DNA from: Xanthomonas sp. XNM01
GTDB taxonomy: Bacteria; Pseudomonadota; Gammaproteobacteria; Xanthomonadales; Xanthomonadaceae
Direction: 5' to 3'
Assembly (NCBI RefSeq): GCF_014851915.1
Contig: NZ_JACVAP010000001.1
Coordinates: forward strand, 1,426,001-1,490,000
Length of the DNA: 64,000 nt
The notes beneath the pieces were generated by a model that worked only from the letters and a program-made list of their open reading frames with translations, was not told the DNA's origin and made no database searches. The position numbers and the translations under genes were made by a program. Of this stretch, positions 52,231 to 60,303 are shown one piece after another. Each line of letters begins with the position of its first letter. The stretch's first letter is position 1.

Positions 52231-52962
52231 TTACTCAGCGACCCCGGCAGCTGCTGAGACACGACGCGCCTCCTCGGCGCCCTTTCGCTCGCTGTATCGA
52301 TCGACCAGGTAGTCGCTGCGCTCGCGGACCATCAGGGTGAACTTCATCAGCTCCTCCATCACGTCCACGACGCGGTCGTAGTAGGACGAGGGCCTCATGC
52401 GGCCGCTGTCATCAAATTCCTGCCAAGCCTTGGCCACCGACGACTGGTTCGGGATGGTGACCATCCGCATCCAGCGCCCCAGTACGCGCAGCGTGTTGAC
52501 CACGTTGAACGACTGCGACCCACCGCAAACCTGCATCACCGCGAGTGTTCTGCCCTGCGTCGGGCGAACGCTGCCGTCTTCCAATGGCAGCCAGTCGATC
52601 TGGTTCTTGAACACGCCGGTGATGGTGCCGTGTCGCTCGGGCGACACCCACACTTGGCCTTCCGACCATTGGGACCATTCGCGAAGCTGCTGGACCTTGG
52701 GGTGGCTCTTGTCGACGCTGTCGAGCATCGGCAGGTCGTGCGGATCGAACACCCGCGTTTCGGCGCCGAGGTGGCGCAGGATGCGCTCTGCCTCCAGCGC
52801 AAGCTTGCGGCTGAACGACTGCGGCCGCAGCGAGCCGTACAGAAGCAGGATCCGTGGCGGGTGCATGCCGCCGGCGCCCAGCACCTCGTGCTGGGGCGTC
52901 GGGAGCAAGTCAGCGTCCAGGTGGGCGGGAAGGTCGAAGGGGGATTGTTCGGGCTTATTCAT
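52231..52962 (-). CDS. arsH: NADPH-dependent FMN reductase ArsH
   Basis: A 243-residue flavoprotein. The signature [26 protein letters not shown] (from ~37) is the FMN phosphate loop, followed by [24 protein letters not shown] and [25 protein letters not shown]. ArsH oxidises trivalent organoarsenicals and gives resistance to methylarsenite. Divergent from arsR with only 17 bp between starts, so ArsR probably controls both. Confidence 0.95.
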   Translation of the reverse strand: MNKPEQSPFDLPAHLDADLLPTPQHEVLGAGGMHPPRILLLYGSLRPQSFSRKLALEAERILRHLGAETRVFDPHDLPMLDSVDKSHPKVQQLREWSQWSEGQVWVSPERHGTITGVFKNQIDWLPLEDGSVRPTQGRTLAVMQVCGGSQSFNVVNTLRVLGRWMRMVTIPNQSSVAKAWQEFDDSGRMRPSSYYDRVVDVMEELMKFTLMVRERSDYLVDRYSERKGAEEARRVSAAAGVAE

Positions 52963-52979
52963 TCGACTATTCTAGAAAT
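52963..52979. promoter_or_regulatory. arsH-arsR divergent control region
   Basis: Only 17 bp (TCGACTATTCTAGAAAT) separate the two start codons. It holds ATTCTAGAAAT, a partly palindromic sequence like ArsR operators. Promoter elements must overlap the arsH and arsR 5' ends. Confidence 0.55.
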
Positions 52980-53312
52980 ATGGAAACGAAAGATGCAATC
53001 ACCTCCCTGACCGCCCTGGGCCACGCAACCCGGCTGGCCGCCTTCCGCTTGCTGGTTGAGGCGGGTCCCGCCGGGCGCATGGCAGGCGACATCGGTGAAG
53101 CATTGGGCGTCCCCGGCGCGACGCTGTCCTTCCATCTGAAGGAGCTCGTGCATGCCGGCCTGGTGGAGAGTGAGAGCCAAGGTCGCTACGTCTGCTACCG
53201 CGCGAACTTTCAGGCCATGAATGGTCTGGTCGAGTACCTCACCCACAACTGTTGCGCCGGTTCGACCAGCGCCGAATGCGCGCCGACCACCGATCCGGCC
53301 TGCGGCTGCTGA
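52980..53312 (+). CDS. arsR: Arsenic-responsive repressor ArsR
   Basis: A 110-residue winged-helix repressor (LGHATRLAAFRLLVEAGPAG; VPGATLSFHLKELVHAGLV). The classical CVC site in the DNA-binding helix is absent. The cysteines are at the C-terminus instead (C91, C92, C100, C108, C110), as in the Acidithiobacillus-type ArsR that senses As(III) with C-terminal cysteines. Released from DNA on arsenite binding. Confidence 0.93.
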   Translation: METKDAITSLTALGHATRLAAFRLLVEAGPAGRMAGDIGEALGVPGATLSFHLKELVHAGLVESESQGRYVCYRANFQAMNGLVEYLTHNCCAGSTSAECAPTTDPACGC

Positions 53313-53359
53313 TCCAGCGGCTGCCCTCCTGCACGCCCTCCACCCACGAAGCCATCGCC

Positions 53360-53872
53360 ATGACCCACAACGTCCTTTTCCTGTGCACCGGCAACAGTGC
53401 TCGCAGCGTCCTGGCCGAAGCCACGCTGCGCGCGTGGGCCGGCAACCGCTTCAAGGTGTTCAGCGCCGGCAGCCAGCCCACCGGTACGGTGAACCCATTC
53501 GCCTTGGCTCAGCTGCAGGCCGAGGGCATCTCCACGGCCGGGCTTCGGAGCAAGTCGTGGGACGAGTTCACAACCGCGGATGCTCCGCGCATGGACCTGG
53601 TCGTGACCGTCTGCGATTCAGCAGCTGCCGAAACCTGCCCGGTCGTGTTCGGAGATTTCCTGCGGACACATTGGGGATTGCCTGACCCCGCAGCGGCCGA
53701 AGGCAGCGATGCCGACCGAGCAGAGGCGTTCCGGCAAGCCCATCGGACTATCCAGGCGCGCTTGATGGCCTTCCTCGCACTGCCAGCTGCAGCGTGGGAG
53801 GATCGGGGGCAACTCAAGGCGGCCTTGGACAAGATTGGCTTCGTCGATGCCGAGGATGCCGACAGTGAATGA
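53360..53872 (+). CDS. arsC: Arsenate reductase, thioredoxin-coupled LMW-phosphatase type
   Basis: A 170-residue protein. The phosphate-loop CTGNSAR (C9-X5-R15) and two later cysteines C85 and C93 (VCDSAAAETCPV) match the three-cysteine pI258-type ArsC, which is recycled by thioredoxin. Converts arsenate to arsenite for export by Acr3. A ~60-residue helical C-terminal extension is usual in proteobacterial forms. The start at 53360 puts the P-loop at the N-terminus. Confidence 0.93.
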   Translation: MTHNVLFLCTGNSARSVLAEATLRAWAGNRFKVFSAGSQPTGTVNPFALAQLQAEGISTAGLRSKSWDEFTTADAPRMDLVVTVCDSAAAETCPVVFGDFLRTHWGLPDPAAAEGSDADRAEAFRQAHRTIQARLMAFLALPAAAWEDRGQLKAALDKIGFVDAEDADSE

Positions 53873-54923
53873 GGCTGTCCCGCGCATGGGGCTCTTCGAG
53901 CGGTACCTGACCTTGTGGGTCACGCTGTGCATCGTGGCGGGCACCACCCTGGGCCACCAGTTCCCGACAGCGTTTGCTCAACTGGGCAGCATCGAGTGGG
54001 CCCAGGTCAATCTTCCAGTCGCGCTGCTGATCTGGGTGATGATCGTGCCGATGCTGATGAAGATCGACTTCGGCGCTTTGCGCCAGGTCGGCCAGCACTG
54101 GCGTGGCATCGGGACCACGCTGTTCATCAACTGGGCGGTGAAACCCTTCTCGATGGCGCTGCTTGGCTGGTTCTTCCTGCGCCATGTCTTCGCGCCGTGG
54201 CTGCCGGCGGATCAGGTCGACTCCTACATTGCAGGCCTGATCCTGCTGGCTGCGGCCCCGTGCACGGCGATGGTCTTCGTCTGGAGCAACCTGTGCCGCG
54301 GCGATGCGGCCTTCACGTTGAGCCAGGTGGCACTGAACGACGCGATCATGGTCGTCGCCTTCGCGCCGCTGGTTGCACTCTTGCTGGGCATCTCGTCCAT
54401 CACTGTGCCATGGGCCACACTGGCGATCTCGGTCGGACTGTACATCGTGGTCCCCGTCGTCATTGCCACGCTGCTGCGCGCTTGGCTGATGCGTAGCGGC
54501 GGTCAAGCACGACTGGGTGTCTGGCTGGCCAAGCTCGGGCCGCTCTCGCTGGCAGCACTGTTGCTGATGCTGGTGCTGCTGTTCGGCTTCCAAGGTGAGC
54601 AGATCCTGACGCAGCCCCTGATCATCGCCATGCTGGCGGTACCCATCCTCATCCAGGTCTACTTCAATTCGGGCCTGGCCTACCTGCTCAATCGCCAGCT
54701 CCGTGTCGCCCACAGTGTGGCCGGCCCATCTGCCCTGATCGGGGCAAGCAACTTCTTCGAACTGGCCGTGGCCACCGCGGTCAGCGTGTTTGGCGTCCAT
54801 TCCGGTGCGACGCTCGCGACGATCGTCGGCGTGCTGATCGAGGTGCCTGTGATGCTATCGGTGGTCCACATCGTCAACCGAAGCCGAGGCTGGTATGAGC
54901 GGCCTCAAGTCGGCGGCGTCTGA
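53856..54923 (+). CDS. acr3: Arsenite efflux transporter Acr3
   Basis: A 355-residue inner-membrane protein with ten hydrophobic segments. Conserved parts are MIVPMLMKIDFGAL, the membrane cysteine in LLAAAPCTAMVFVWSNL, NDAIMVVAFAPLVALLLG and ASNFFELAVATAVSVFG. Exports arsenite using proton motive force. Start overlaps the arsC stop (in-frame ATGs at 53835, 53847 and 53856; the last is preferred). Its 3' end overlaps the convergent unknown gene by 19 bp. Confidence 0.94.
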   Translation: MPTVNEAVPRMGLFERYLTLWVTLCIVAGTTLGHQFPTAFAQLGSIEWAQVNLPVALLIWVMIVPMLMKIDFGALRQVGQHWRGIGTTLFINWAVKPFSMALLGWFFLRHVFAPWLPADQVDSYIAGLILLAAAPCTAMVFVWSNLCRGDAAFTLSQVALNDAIMVVAFAPLVALLLGISSITVPWATLAISVGLYIVVPVVIATLLRAWLMRSGGQARLGVWLAKLGPLSLAALLLMLVLLFGFQGEQILTQPLIIAMLAVPILIQVYFNSGLAYLLNRQLRVAHSVAGPSALIGASNFFELAVATAVSVFGVHSGATLATIVGVLIEVPVMLSVVHIVNRSRGWYERPQVGGV

Positions 54924-56047
54924 GACTTCTCTCGCCGCCTCGCTGATGTCTGAGCGTCGAGGACATGATCCGGCATCAGCCGTTCACGCCTGAGATTACT
55001 CAGCACGCTTGTCCCCCATGCCCAACCGATGTTGTGCGTTGCCGCATACGCTCGCGCCTCGAAGCTCGCGCACTCGGCGGGAACGCACAGCTTCAGGCGG
55101 GGACCTAATCCATAGAAGAGGTCGAAGCCGTAGTTGACCTGCAGAATCTGGCGAAGGTGGCGGGTCGGCCCGCCAGGAGCATCGCGATACAGGCCGGCAT
55201 CCTCAAGCTGCATCACGATCCGATCCAGCCAGTAGCTCTGGGTGAGAAGCACGTCGCGATCGAGGTCCATCGCCACCTCATCATCGGCTGCGATTGGGAA
55301 GATCCACCTGATGAAGAAATCGAACAGCTCCAAATTGATGTGACGCAATTTGGTCGCTATGGCTGCCATCAGCAGCGTCCGATGCAAAGAGCGTCCGATC
55401 TCAAATGCCCGAGACCTGTTCCCGCATTCGTGTGCCTCGCGGAGCAGCACGGCCAGTGCGGCAAGCGCATGCAAGCCAGCCTGTCCTTCAAGACGTCGGA
55501 GAGGCTGAGTAGGGGCACGCCGCCGCACATAGCGGCCCATGTCCAGCTCACGCGCCTCATAGATCGCGCTCTGAATGCTCGGACGCAGTTGCCGCAGCAG
55601 CGCATCTCCTCCGTCCCCTAAAGAGCGGTCGACATCCAAGGCGGCCCAGGCGACATCACCGAGCAGGCTACTGGAACCGGGAAGGGCCGCTTCGCAGACA
55701 CGGACGGTGTCAGAGCCAGGCACGTGCTTCCCGCCTGCGTACTTGGCCCAGAGGTTGTTGTGGTGGAGCCCAGGCTGGTAGGTCTGCGGCTGAAGACGCT
55801 GCCCGAGGCCATAGGCCGTCGGGTGCCCTGTACGGCCGCGCAACTCCTCGAACCATACCCCTGTCCTCAGGACGTTCAGCGCCTTCCCAGCGCAATTCGG
55901 TTTTTCGCTCTCGAACAAACGGGCGAGCGCTTTTAGGCGCGCGTCGTGGTAGGACCGTATTGATTTCAGTGACTTAACCCCGTCGCAGATCGAGCAAATA
56001 GAGTAACGGATTGTCGGAGCGTTCCTTCTGGGCCTGATTCCGCTCAA
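54905..56047 (-). CDS. Unknown protein, IS21 element cargo
   Basis: A 380-residue soluble protein with no recognised domain. Notable segments are NLWAKYAGGKHVP, LLGDVAWAALDVDRSL, a possible helical core AGLHALAALAVLLREAHECGNRSRAFEIGRSLHRTLLMAAIA-type region, and basic C-terminus. Lower GC than the host. Divergent from the small gene at 56064 with 16 bp between, suggesting a regulated pair. The NLWAKYAGGKHVP motif recalls hypothetical proteins seen on integrative elements, but no function follows from it. Confidence 0.75.
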   Translation of the reverse strand: MSGIRPRRNAPTIRYSICSICDGVKSLKSIRSYHDARLKALARLFESEKPNCAGKALNVLRTGVWFEELRGRTGHPTAYGLGQRLQPQTYQPGLHHNNLWAKYAGGKHVPGSDTVRVCEAALPGSSSLLGDVAWAALDVDRSLGDGGDALLRQLRPSIQSAIYEARELDMGRYVRRRAPTQPLRRLEGQAGLHALAALAVLLREAHECGNRSRAFEIGRSLHRTLLMAAIATKLRHINLELFDFFIRWIFPIAADDEVAMDLDRDVLLTQSYWLDRIVMQLEDAGLYRDAPGGPTRHLRQILQVNYGFDLFYGLGPRLKLCVPAECASFEARAYAATHNIGWAWGTSVLSNLRRERLMPDHVLDAQTSARRREKSQTPPT

Positions 56048-56063
56048 TCGTTACGCTGTCGAT

Positions 56064-56348
56064 ATGACAAGCCGTGACGAGACTCCTGACCCGCTAGCCC
56101 ATGTTCTGGAGCAGGATCTGCTTCAACGGTATGGGCCGGTCATTGGGCAGGACGATCTACGGCAGGCGCTGGGCTACACCACGCTCGATGCGTTCCGCCA
56201 AGCCCTGTCACGTGGCCTGCTGCCCGTACCTGTGTTCCCCATCCCGCACCGCAGGGGCAAGTACGCCTTAGCCAAAGACATCGCCACTTGGCTTGCCCAG
56301 TTGCGGCTTCAGGCTCTCCAGTCCGCCGACGCGAAGGAAGCGCCATGA
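56064..56348 (+). CDS. Small putative DNA-binding protein, IS21 element cargo
   Basis: A 94-residue protein: LQRYGPVIGQDDLRQALGYTTLDAFRQALSRGLLP looks like a winged or AlpA/MerR-like helix-turn-helix, followed by VPVFPIPHRRGKYALAKDIATWLAQL, the typical beta-hairpin then helix of excisionase-like proteins. May regulate the divergent unknown gene. Confidence 0.7.
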   Translation: MTSRDETPDPLAHVLEQDLLQRYGPVIGQDDLRQALGYTTLDAFRQALSRGLLPVPVFPIPHRRGKYALAKDIATWLAQLRLQALQSADAKEAP

Positions 56349-56424
56349 GCGAGCGGATGCGCATCGTTGGAGGGCCCCAGATGACCTGACGCCTTTCCTT
56401 TCCAGAGCCACTAACGGAAATGCA

Positions 56425-56457
56425 AAAGCCCCCAGGCGTTAGAGCGCCTGAGGGCTT
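56425..56457 (-). terminator. Hairpin terminator between cargo and istA
   Basis: Stem of about 12 bp (AAGCCC..AGGCG with CGCCT.AGGGCTT). On the - strand it is followed by TTTTGCATTT. It would block transcription from the istA side into the cargo and may weakly act in the other direction. Confidence 0.7.
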
Positions 56458-56609
56458 GGATGCAGCACACCAATTACTGCCTGCATTCTCGGCATCTCTC
56501 CTTCCTCCGTCAAGCCTCGCTCGCCGCCGTTTCACGGCCGGCACGGGCTGCTATTGCCGCACGACAGCAGACCGCGAACGGTCCCGATACGCGTGCCGCA
56601 AGGAGAGCC

Positions 56610-58145
56610 ATGAGTACATTGAAAGAGCTTTGTCGGTACCTGCTACGCACCGACCTGTCCAACCGCAAGATAGCCCAGCAGGTAAGGCTGGCGCCCTCGA
56701 CGGTCGTTCGCTACCGGCAACGCCTTCGCGCGTTGAATGCTCAGTGGGAGCATGTCCAAGCACTGGATGAAGCTGCCCTTGATCAGTGGCTGAATCCGAA
56801 GAGGGGTGCCCACAAGAGGCGCTTCGTAGAGCCAGACTGGGACTATGTCCATAGCGAACTCAGAAAGCGCGGGGTGACCATCGCGTTGTTGCACGAGGAG
56901 TACGCCCAGGACCTCGAATCGGGCGTGATGTCTGAGACGGAGTTCCGACGCCGATATCATCGCTACGCACGCAGTCGTGGCCTCGTGATGAGGCAAGCTC
57001 GTGTTCCTGGCCAAGATCTGTTCCTGGACTTCTCCGGAGGGCGTCCCACGCTGACCGACCAGGAGACCGGGCAGACGACGCCGGTCGAACTGTTCGTGGC
57101 CGTGATGGGGGCAAGCCGCAAAACCTTCGCCCATGCGGTAGCCAGCCAGAAGTCCGTTGACTGGATCGCATGCAATGCGAAAGCGCTGGAGTTCTATGGC
57201 GGCGTGCCCACCTACCTCGTGCCGGACAACCTCAAAGCTGCGGTGACCAAGGTGACACGGGGTGAGGGCGCGCTTTTGAACATGACCTACGCAGAGTTCG
57301 CGGCCCACTATGAAGCCATGGTCTTGCCCGCGCGTCCGAGGAAGCCCAAGGACAAGGCACCAGTGGAGATCGGTGTGCTGCTGGCGCAGCGCTGGATCTT
57401 GGCTCGTCTGCGGAATCGCGTCTTCTTCTCGCTCCCTGAGCTGAACACTGCGATCGCAGAACTTGTCGATCGGATGAATGAGCGTCCGATGCGTGGCTGC
57501 GGCGGCAAGAGTAGGCAGCAGTTGTTTGAGGAGCTCGATGCCCCTGCGTTGGCTCCTCTGCCCATCGAGCCGTACGAGTACGCCGAGTGGAAGCTTAAGG
57601 TTCCCGTCGGGCAGGACTATCACGTTCCGTGGGAGGGCCACTTCTACTCGGTTCCCCACAACCTGGTTGGTAGCAAGGTCAACCTCAAAGCCACACGCGA
57701 AACGGTGATGGCATTCCATCGTGACAGGCGGGTCTCGCTTCATCCCCGCAACTCTCAGGTCGGTGGCTGCAGCACGCTCCCGGAGCATCAACCGCCTGCT
57801 CACCGGGCGTACTCACAAGACACGGTGGCCCACCTGCTGGCATGGGCAAAGCAGCACGACGGTCCGCTCTACGCGTTCGTGCAGCGGCACAGCGAGGCAC
57901 ATCGCCGCCCGACGCTCACGCTCCAAGCATGTCGCGGGCTGAAACGCCTGGAACGTGAGTACGGCATCGAGCGACTGCAGGCCGCATGCGAGCGTGCACT
58001 GAACGTGCATGCGAACAGCGTCACCTCCGTGCGCTCCATCCTGGTACGACAGCTCGATCGCGTTGGGTCCCCGGAGCGCGAATCCGCCAACGATGACGCT
58101 TTGCCCGCGCACGAGAACGTGCGTGGCGCCGACTACTACAACTAA
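56610..58145 (+). CDS. istA: IS21-family transposase IstA
   Basis: A 511-residue DDE transposase. N-terminal HTH (NRKIAQQVRLAPSTVVRYRQRL, 18-39), DDE triad at D140 (LFLDFSGG), D206 (YLVPDNLKAAV) and E253 (APVEIGV), then a beta-barrel and basic C-terminus. Ribosome site AGGAGAG before ATG 56610; the upstream frame is noncoding. Intact, so the element may still move. Confidence 0.94.
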   Translation: MSTLKELCRYLLRTDLSNRKIAQQVRLAPSTVVRYRQRLRALNAQWEHVQALDEAALDQWLNPKRGAHKRRFVEPDWDYVHSELRKRGVTIALLHEEYAQDLESGVMSETEFRRRYHRYARSRGLVMRQARVPGQDLFLDFSGGRPTLTDQETGQTTPVELFVAVMGASRKTFAHAVASQKSVDWIACNAKALEFYGGVPTYLVPDNLKAAVTKVTRGEGALLNMTYAEFAAHYEAMVLPARPRKPKDKAPVEIGVLLAQRWILARLRNRVFFSLPELNTAIAELVDRMNERPMRGCGGKSRQQLFEELDAPALAPLPIEPYEYAEWKLKVPVGQDYHVPWEGHFYSVPHNLVGSKVNLKATRETVMAFHRDRRVSLHPRNSQVGGCSTLPEHQPPAHRAYSQDTVAHLLAWAKQHDGPLYAFVQRHSEAHRRPTLTLQACRGLKRLEREYGIERLQAACERALNVHANSVTSVRSILVRQLDRVGSPERESANDDALPAHENVRGADYYN

Positions 58146-58156
58146 CTGGAATTCTG

Positions 58157-58894
58157 ATGTCCATTGAACACACCATCGAGCAACTCCGTCACCTGAAGCT
58201 GACCGGCATGATCGCCGGCCTCACCCACCAGCAGTCCCAATCGAGCTATAGCAAGCTCGGCTTTGACCAGCGGCTTGGGCACTTGGTGGACACCGAGGTT
58301 AGCCAGCGTGAAAGCCAGCGCTTCAAGCGACTGATCGCCAACGCCAAACTCAAGATCTATGCGGAGCCGGAATCGATCGACTACCGCAGCGGTCGCGGCA
58401 TTGATCGCTCTCTCATCAGCGACCTGCTCACCTGCGGCTGGGTGGAGCGACAGCAGAACGTCCTGATCACGGGCCAGACCGGCACCGGCAAGACGTGGCT
58501 CGCATGTGCTCTTGCTGTGCAAGCTGCGCGACACGGAATCCCTGTCAGCTACCGGCGCGTTGGCCGCCTGTTGGAGGAAATGGAGATCGCGCACGCAGAC
58601 GGCTCACTCTCCAAGGTGCGAGGGCACTTGGCGAAGGCCAAGTTGCTCATCTTGGATGACTTCGGCCTGACCCCTCTCAGCGGTCGTGGCCGTGCAGACC
58701 TCTTGGAGCTTCTGGATGACCGGGTGGGCAGTGGCGCCACGATCGTCGCAGGGCAGATGCCGATCCAGAACTGGCATGCCTTTATCCATGATCCTGCGTT
58801 GGCAGATGCGATCCTGGATCGCTTGATCCACAGCAGCCACAAGCTGGAGCTGAAAGGCGAGTCGATGCGGAAGAGGAAGGCTCGGGGAGGCTAG
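58157..58894 (+). CDS. istB: IS21-family AAA+ helper protein IstB
   Basis: A 245-residue DnaC-like ATPase. Walker A GQTGTGKT (106-113), Walker B LLILDDFG (163-170), sensor region GATIVAGQMPIQNWH and the C-terminal basic helix. It selects targets for IstA. 11 bp after istA, as usual. Confidence 0.96.
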   Translation: MSIEHTIEQLRHLKLTGMIAGLTHQQSQSSYSKLGFDQRLGHLVDTEVSQRESQRFKRLIANAKLKIYAEPESIDYRSGRGIDRSLISDLLTCGWVERQQNVLITGQTGTGKTWLACALAVQAARHGIPVSYRRVGRLLEEMEIAHADGSLSKVRGHLAKAKLLILDDFGLTPLSGRGRADLLELLDDRVGSGATIVAGQMPIQNWHAFIHDPALADAILDRLIHSSHKLELKGESMRKRKARGG

Positions 58895-58900
58895 TCTCAG

Positions 58901-59010
58901 GGTGTCCAGCGACGCTGGCGGCGGTGTCCAACTAATTTGGCGCCGCTGTCCAGTTCATCTGGCGCTAGCGTTCGACAATTCTGGCGGTGAGTGTCCAATT
59001 ACTTGGCGTT
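58901..59010 (+). repeat. Right end repeat array of the IS21-family element
   Basis: Five consecutive 22-bp units (58901, 58923, 58945, 58967, 58989), consensus GGTGTCCAnnTnnTnTGGCGGC; the fourth is the most diverged. Probable multiple IstA binding sites. Confidence 0.88.
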
Positions 59011-59015
59011 TCGTA

Positions 59016-59065
59016 CGCGGGTGAGGCGTTGTCCGCAGGGGTTCCCCCGCCCCCCCCGGATGGCT
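59016..59065. repeat. Hairpin-rich intergenic block, copy D, right part
   Basis: Starts with the duplicated CGCGGG and continues TGAGGCGTTGTCCGCAGGGG as in copy C. Its GC hairpin is altered by a run of eight C. Confidence 0.78.
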
Positions 59066-59093
59066 ACCCTTCGGCCAGGACACGGGGGATCAC

Positions 59094-59483
59094 ATGGAAC
59101 GCGAACGACCGCCATACCTGGGCAACCTGCCGCGCGACCGCCGCGGCAACTGGGCGCTGTACCTCCTGGCGGCGCTGCTGCTGGCGGCGCTGGTGGGCGG
59201 CTGGAAGGTCTACACGAACACCGTGGCCGGCTGGCACGTGCGCTTTAACGGGGCCCCGGCAGAGCGACCGATGCCCGGCCGGCTGGTCGAAGGCCGCACG
59301 TGCGAAGAACAGGCCGAATACTTGCGCCAAGAGGCCGAACGCGAGCGGCACATGGAGGCGCGGCAGCGCGAGCTCGACGCGGCTTGGGAGAAGGAGCGCG
59401 CGAGCTGGCGCTGCGTACGCGGGACGCCGTTCCGGCAGATAGCCGGCGGCGGCTGGGAGAACGTACCGGGTCAGCGCTGCTGA
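59094..59483 (+). CDS. Small membrane protein with C-terminal Cys-GW domain (remnant D)
   Basis: A 129-residue homolog of 44267-44674: membrane helix (LYLLAALLLAALVGGWKVYT), charged coiled coil, and C-terminal CVRGTPFRQIAGGGWENVPG. Frame intact although the rest of prophage D is gone. Promoter-proximal sequence GGGGGATCACATGGAACGCGA is the same as in C. Confidence 0.72.
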   Translation: MERERPPYLGNLPRDRRGNWALYLLAALLLAALVGGWKVYTNTVAGWHVRFNGAPAERPMPGRLVEGRTCEEQAEYLRQEAERERHMEARQRELDAAWEKERASWRCVRGTPFRQIAGGGWENVPGQRC

Positions 59484-59572
59484 TCACAACGCACCAACGC
59501 GCGTGGTAGACGAAGCGACCTCAGGGAACGTGCCCTGCGCCCTACTCTGCCGGGCAACAACGCTGCCGCCAG
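59484..59572 (-). pseudogene. zot remnant, last 28 codons (prophage D)
   Basis: Encodes SVVARQSRAQGTFPEVASS and TTRVGAL, matching the end of prophage C Zot. Similarity stops abruptly at ~59572, where unrelated DNA leading to the TetR gene begins. Confidence 0.85.
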
Positions 59573-59663
59573 CACGGCACCCGCCTGAGTTCAGGCGCAG
59601 GGCCAGCCCATCCAAACGCGATTCCACCCCGGCTCCCGGCGCTCTCGCGGGCCTGCGCTCGAC

Positions 59664-59692
59664 TTGAAATGATACCGATCGGTCTATATCAT
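59664..59692 (+). promoter_or_regulatory. tetR-type promoter with operator
   Basis: -35 TTGAAA (59664-59669), 17-bp spacer, -10 TATCAT (59687-59692). The perfect palindrome ACCGATCGGT (59674-59683) is within the spacer, so autorepression by the TetR protein is likely. Confidence 0.7.
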
Positions 59693-59720
59693 CACTAGCA
59701 GACCCACAGCCGGGGTGATC

Positions 59721-60278
59721 ATGAGCAAGGTTCGCGAGCGCATCCTGGATGTCGCCACCAATCTCTTCTATCAGCAGGGGATTCAGGCGGTCGGCGTGGA
59801 CGCCATCATCAGCACCGCGGAAGTCGCCCGCATGAGCTTCTATCGGCACTTTCAGTCGAAGGAGGGTCTGGCGTTGGCAGTGCTGGAGCGGCGCGACGAA
59901 CGACTCTGCGCCTGGTTCGAGCAGGAGGTCGAGCGCTTGGCGCCCGATTCAAATCTGCGGCCGCTGGCAGTGTTCGACGCCTTGGCGATGCGCTTGGCCA
60001 GCCCCGACTACCGCGGTTGCGCCTTCCTCAACACCATCGCCGAGACGCCGCCGCCCAGCCACGCACTGCATCGGGCTGCGGCTGCGCACAAGCACCGCTT
60101 CGAGTCCTACTTCGCCCGTCTGTTGCGAGCGGCCGGGCTGGACGAAAGCTCGGCCGGCGATCTCATGCTGCTATTCGACGGGGCCGTGGTCACCGCGGTT
60201 CGCGAAGGAAATCCGACCTCCGCCACACGGGCAAAAAACATGGCGGCGCGAGTGCTCGGCATCGCGCCGGTGAACTGA
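59721..60278 (+). CDS. TetR/AcrR-family regulator
   Basis: A 185-residue repressor. N-terminal HTH (RERILDVATNLFYQQGIQAVGVDAI...VARMSFYRHFQSKEGLALAVL, 4-50) and a helical ligand domain. 25 bp upstream of the DUF418 gene and probably controls it and itself. Confidence 0.92.
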   Translation: MSKVRERILDVATNLFYQQGIQAVGVDAIISTAEVARMSFYRHFQSKEGLALAVLERRDERLCAWFEQEVERLAPDSNLRPLAVFDALAMRLASPDYRGCAFLNTIAETPPPSHALHRAAAAHKHRFESYFARLLRAAGLDESSAGDLMLLFDGAVVTAVREGNPTSATRAKNMAARVLGIAPVN

Positions 60279-60303
60279 GTCAGTGTCTTACTGAAGAGTA
60301 GTT

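Larger units (their letters stand above)
52141..59015 (+). mobile_element. IS21-family element carrying arsenic-resistance cargo
   Basis: 6875 bp. The interrupted hairpin block repeats CGCGGG on both sides (52135-52140 and 59016-59021), a 6-bp target duplication (7 if the next T is counted). Termini TACAAAC and TTTCGTA are roughly inverted. Each end has tandem ~22-bp units around TGTCCA (three left, five right). istA and istB are at the right; arsH, arsR, arsC, acr3 and two unknown genes fill the left. No other IS ends are seen inside, so the cargo appears to be part of the element. Confidence 0.85.
51589..59572 (-). mobile_element. Inovirus prophage D, truncated and split by an IS21-family element
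   Basis: Left part 51589-52140 (regulator tail, DUF3653-like pseudogene, half of the hairpin block) continues at 59016-59572 (rest of the block, Cys-GW membrane protein, last codons of zot). Everything else, including rep, coat genes, regulator and the far attachment site, is missing. Confidence 0.85.

Noticed and set aside
52231..54923. Ars genes as chromosomal island unrelated to the IS
   Set aside because: Target duplication and end repeats lie outside both the ars genes and istAB, so they sit within the same mobile unit.
58901..59010. CRISPR-like short repeats
   Set aside because: Units are contiguous with no spacers, located at an IS21 end and matched by the inverted array at the left end; no cas genes.
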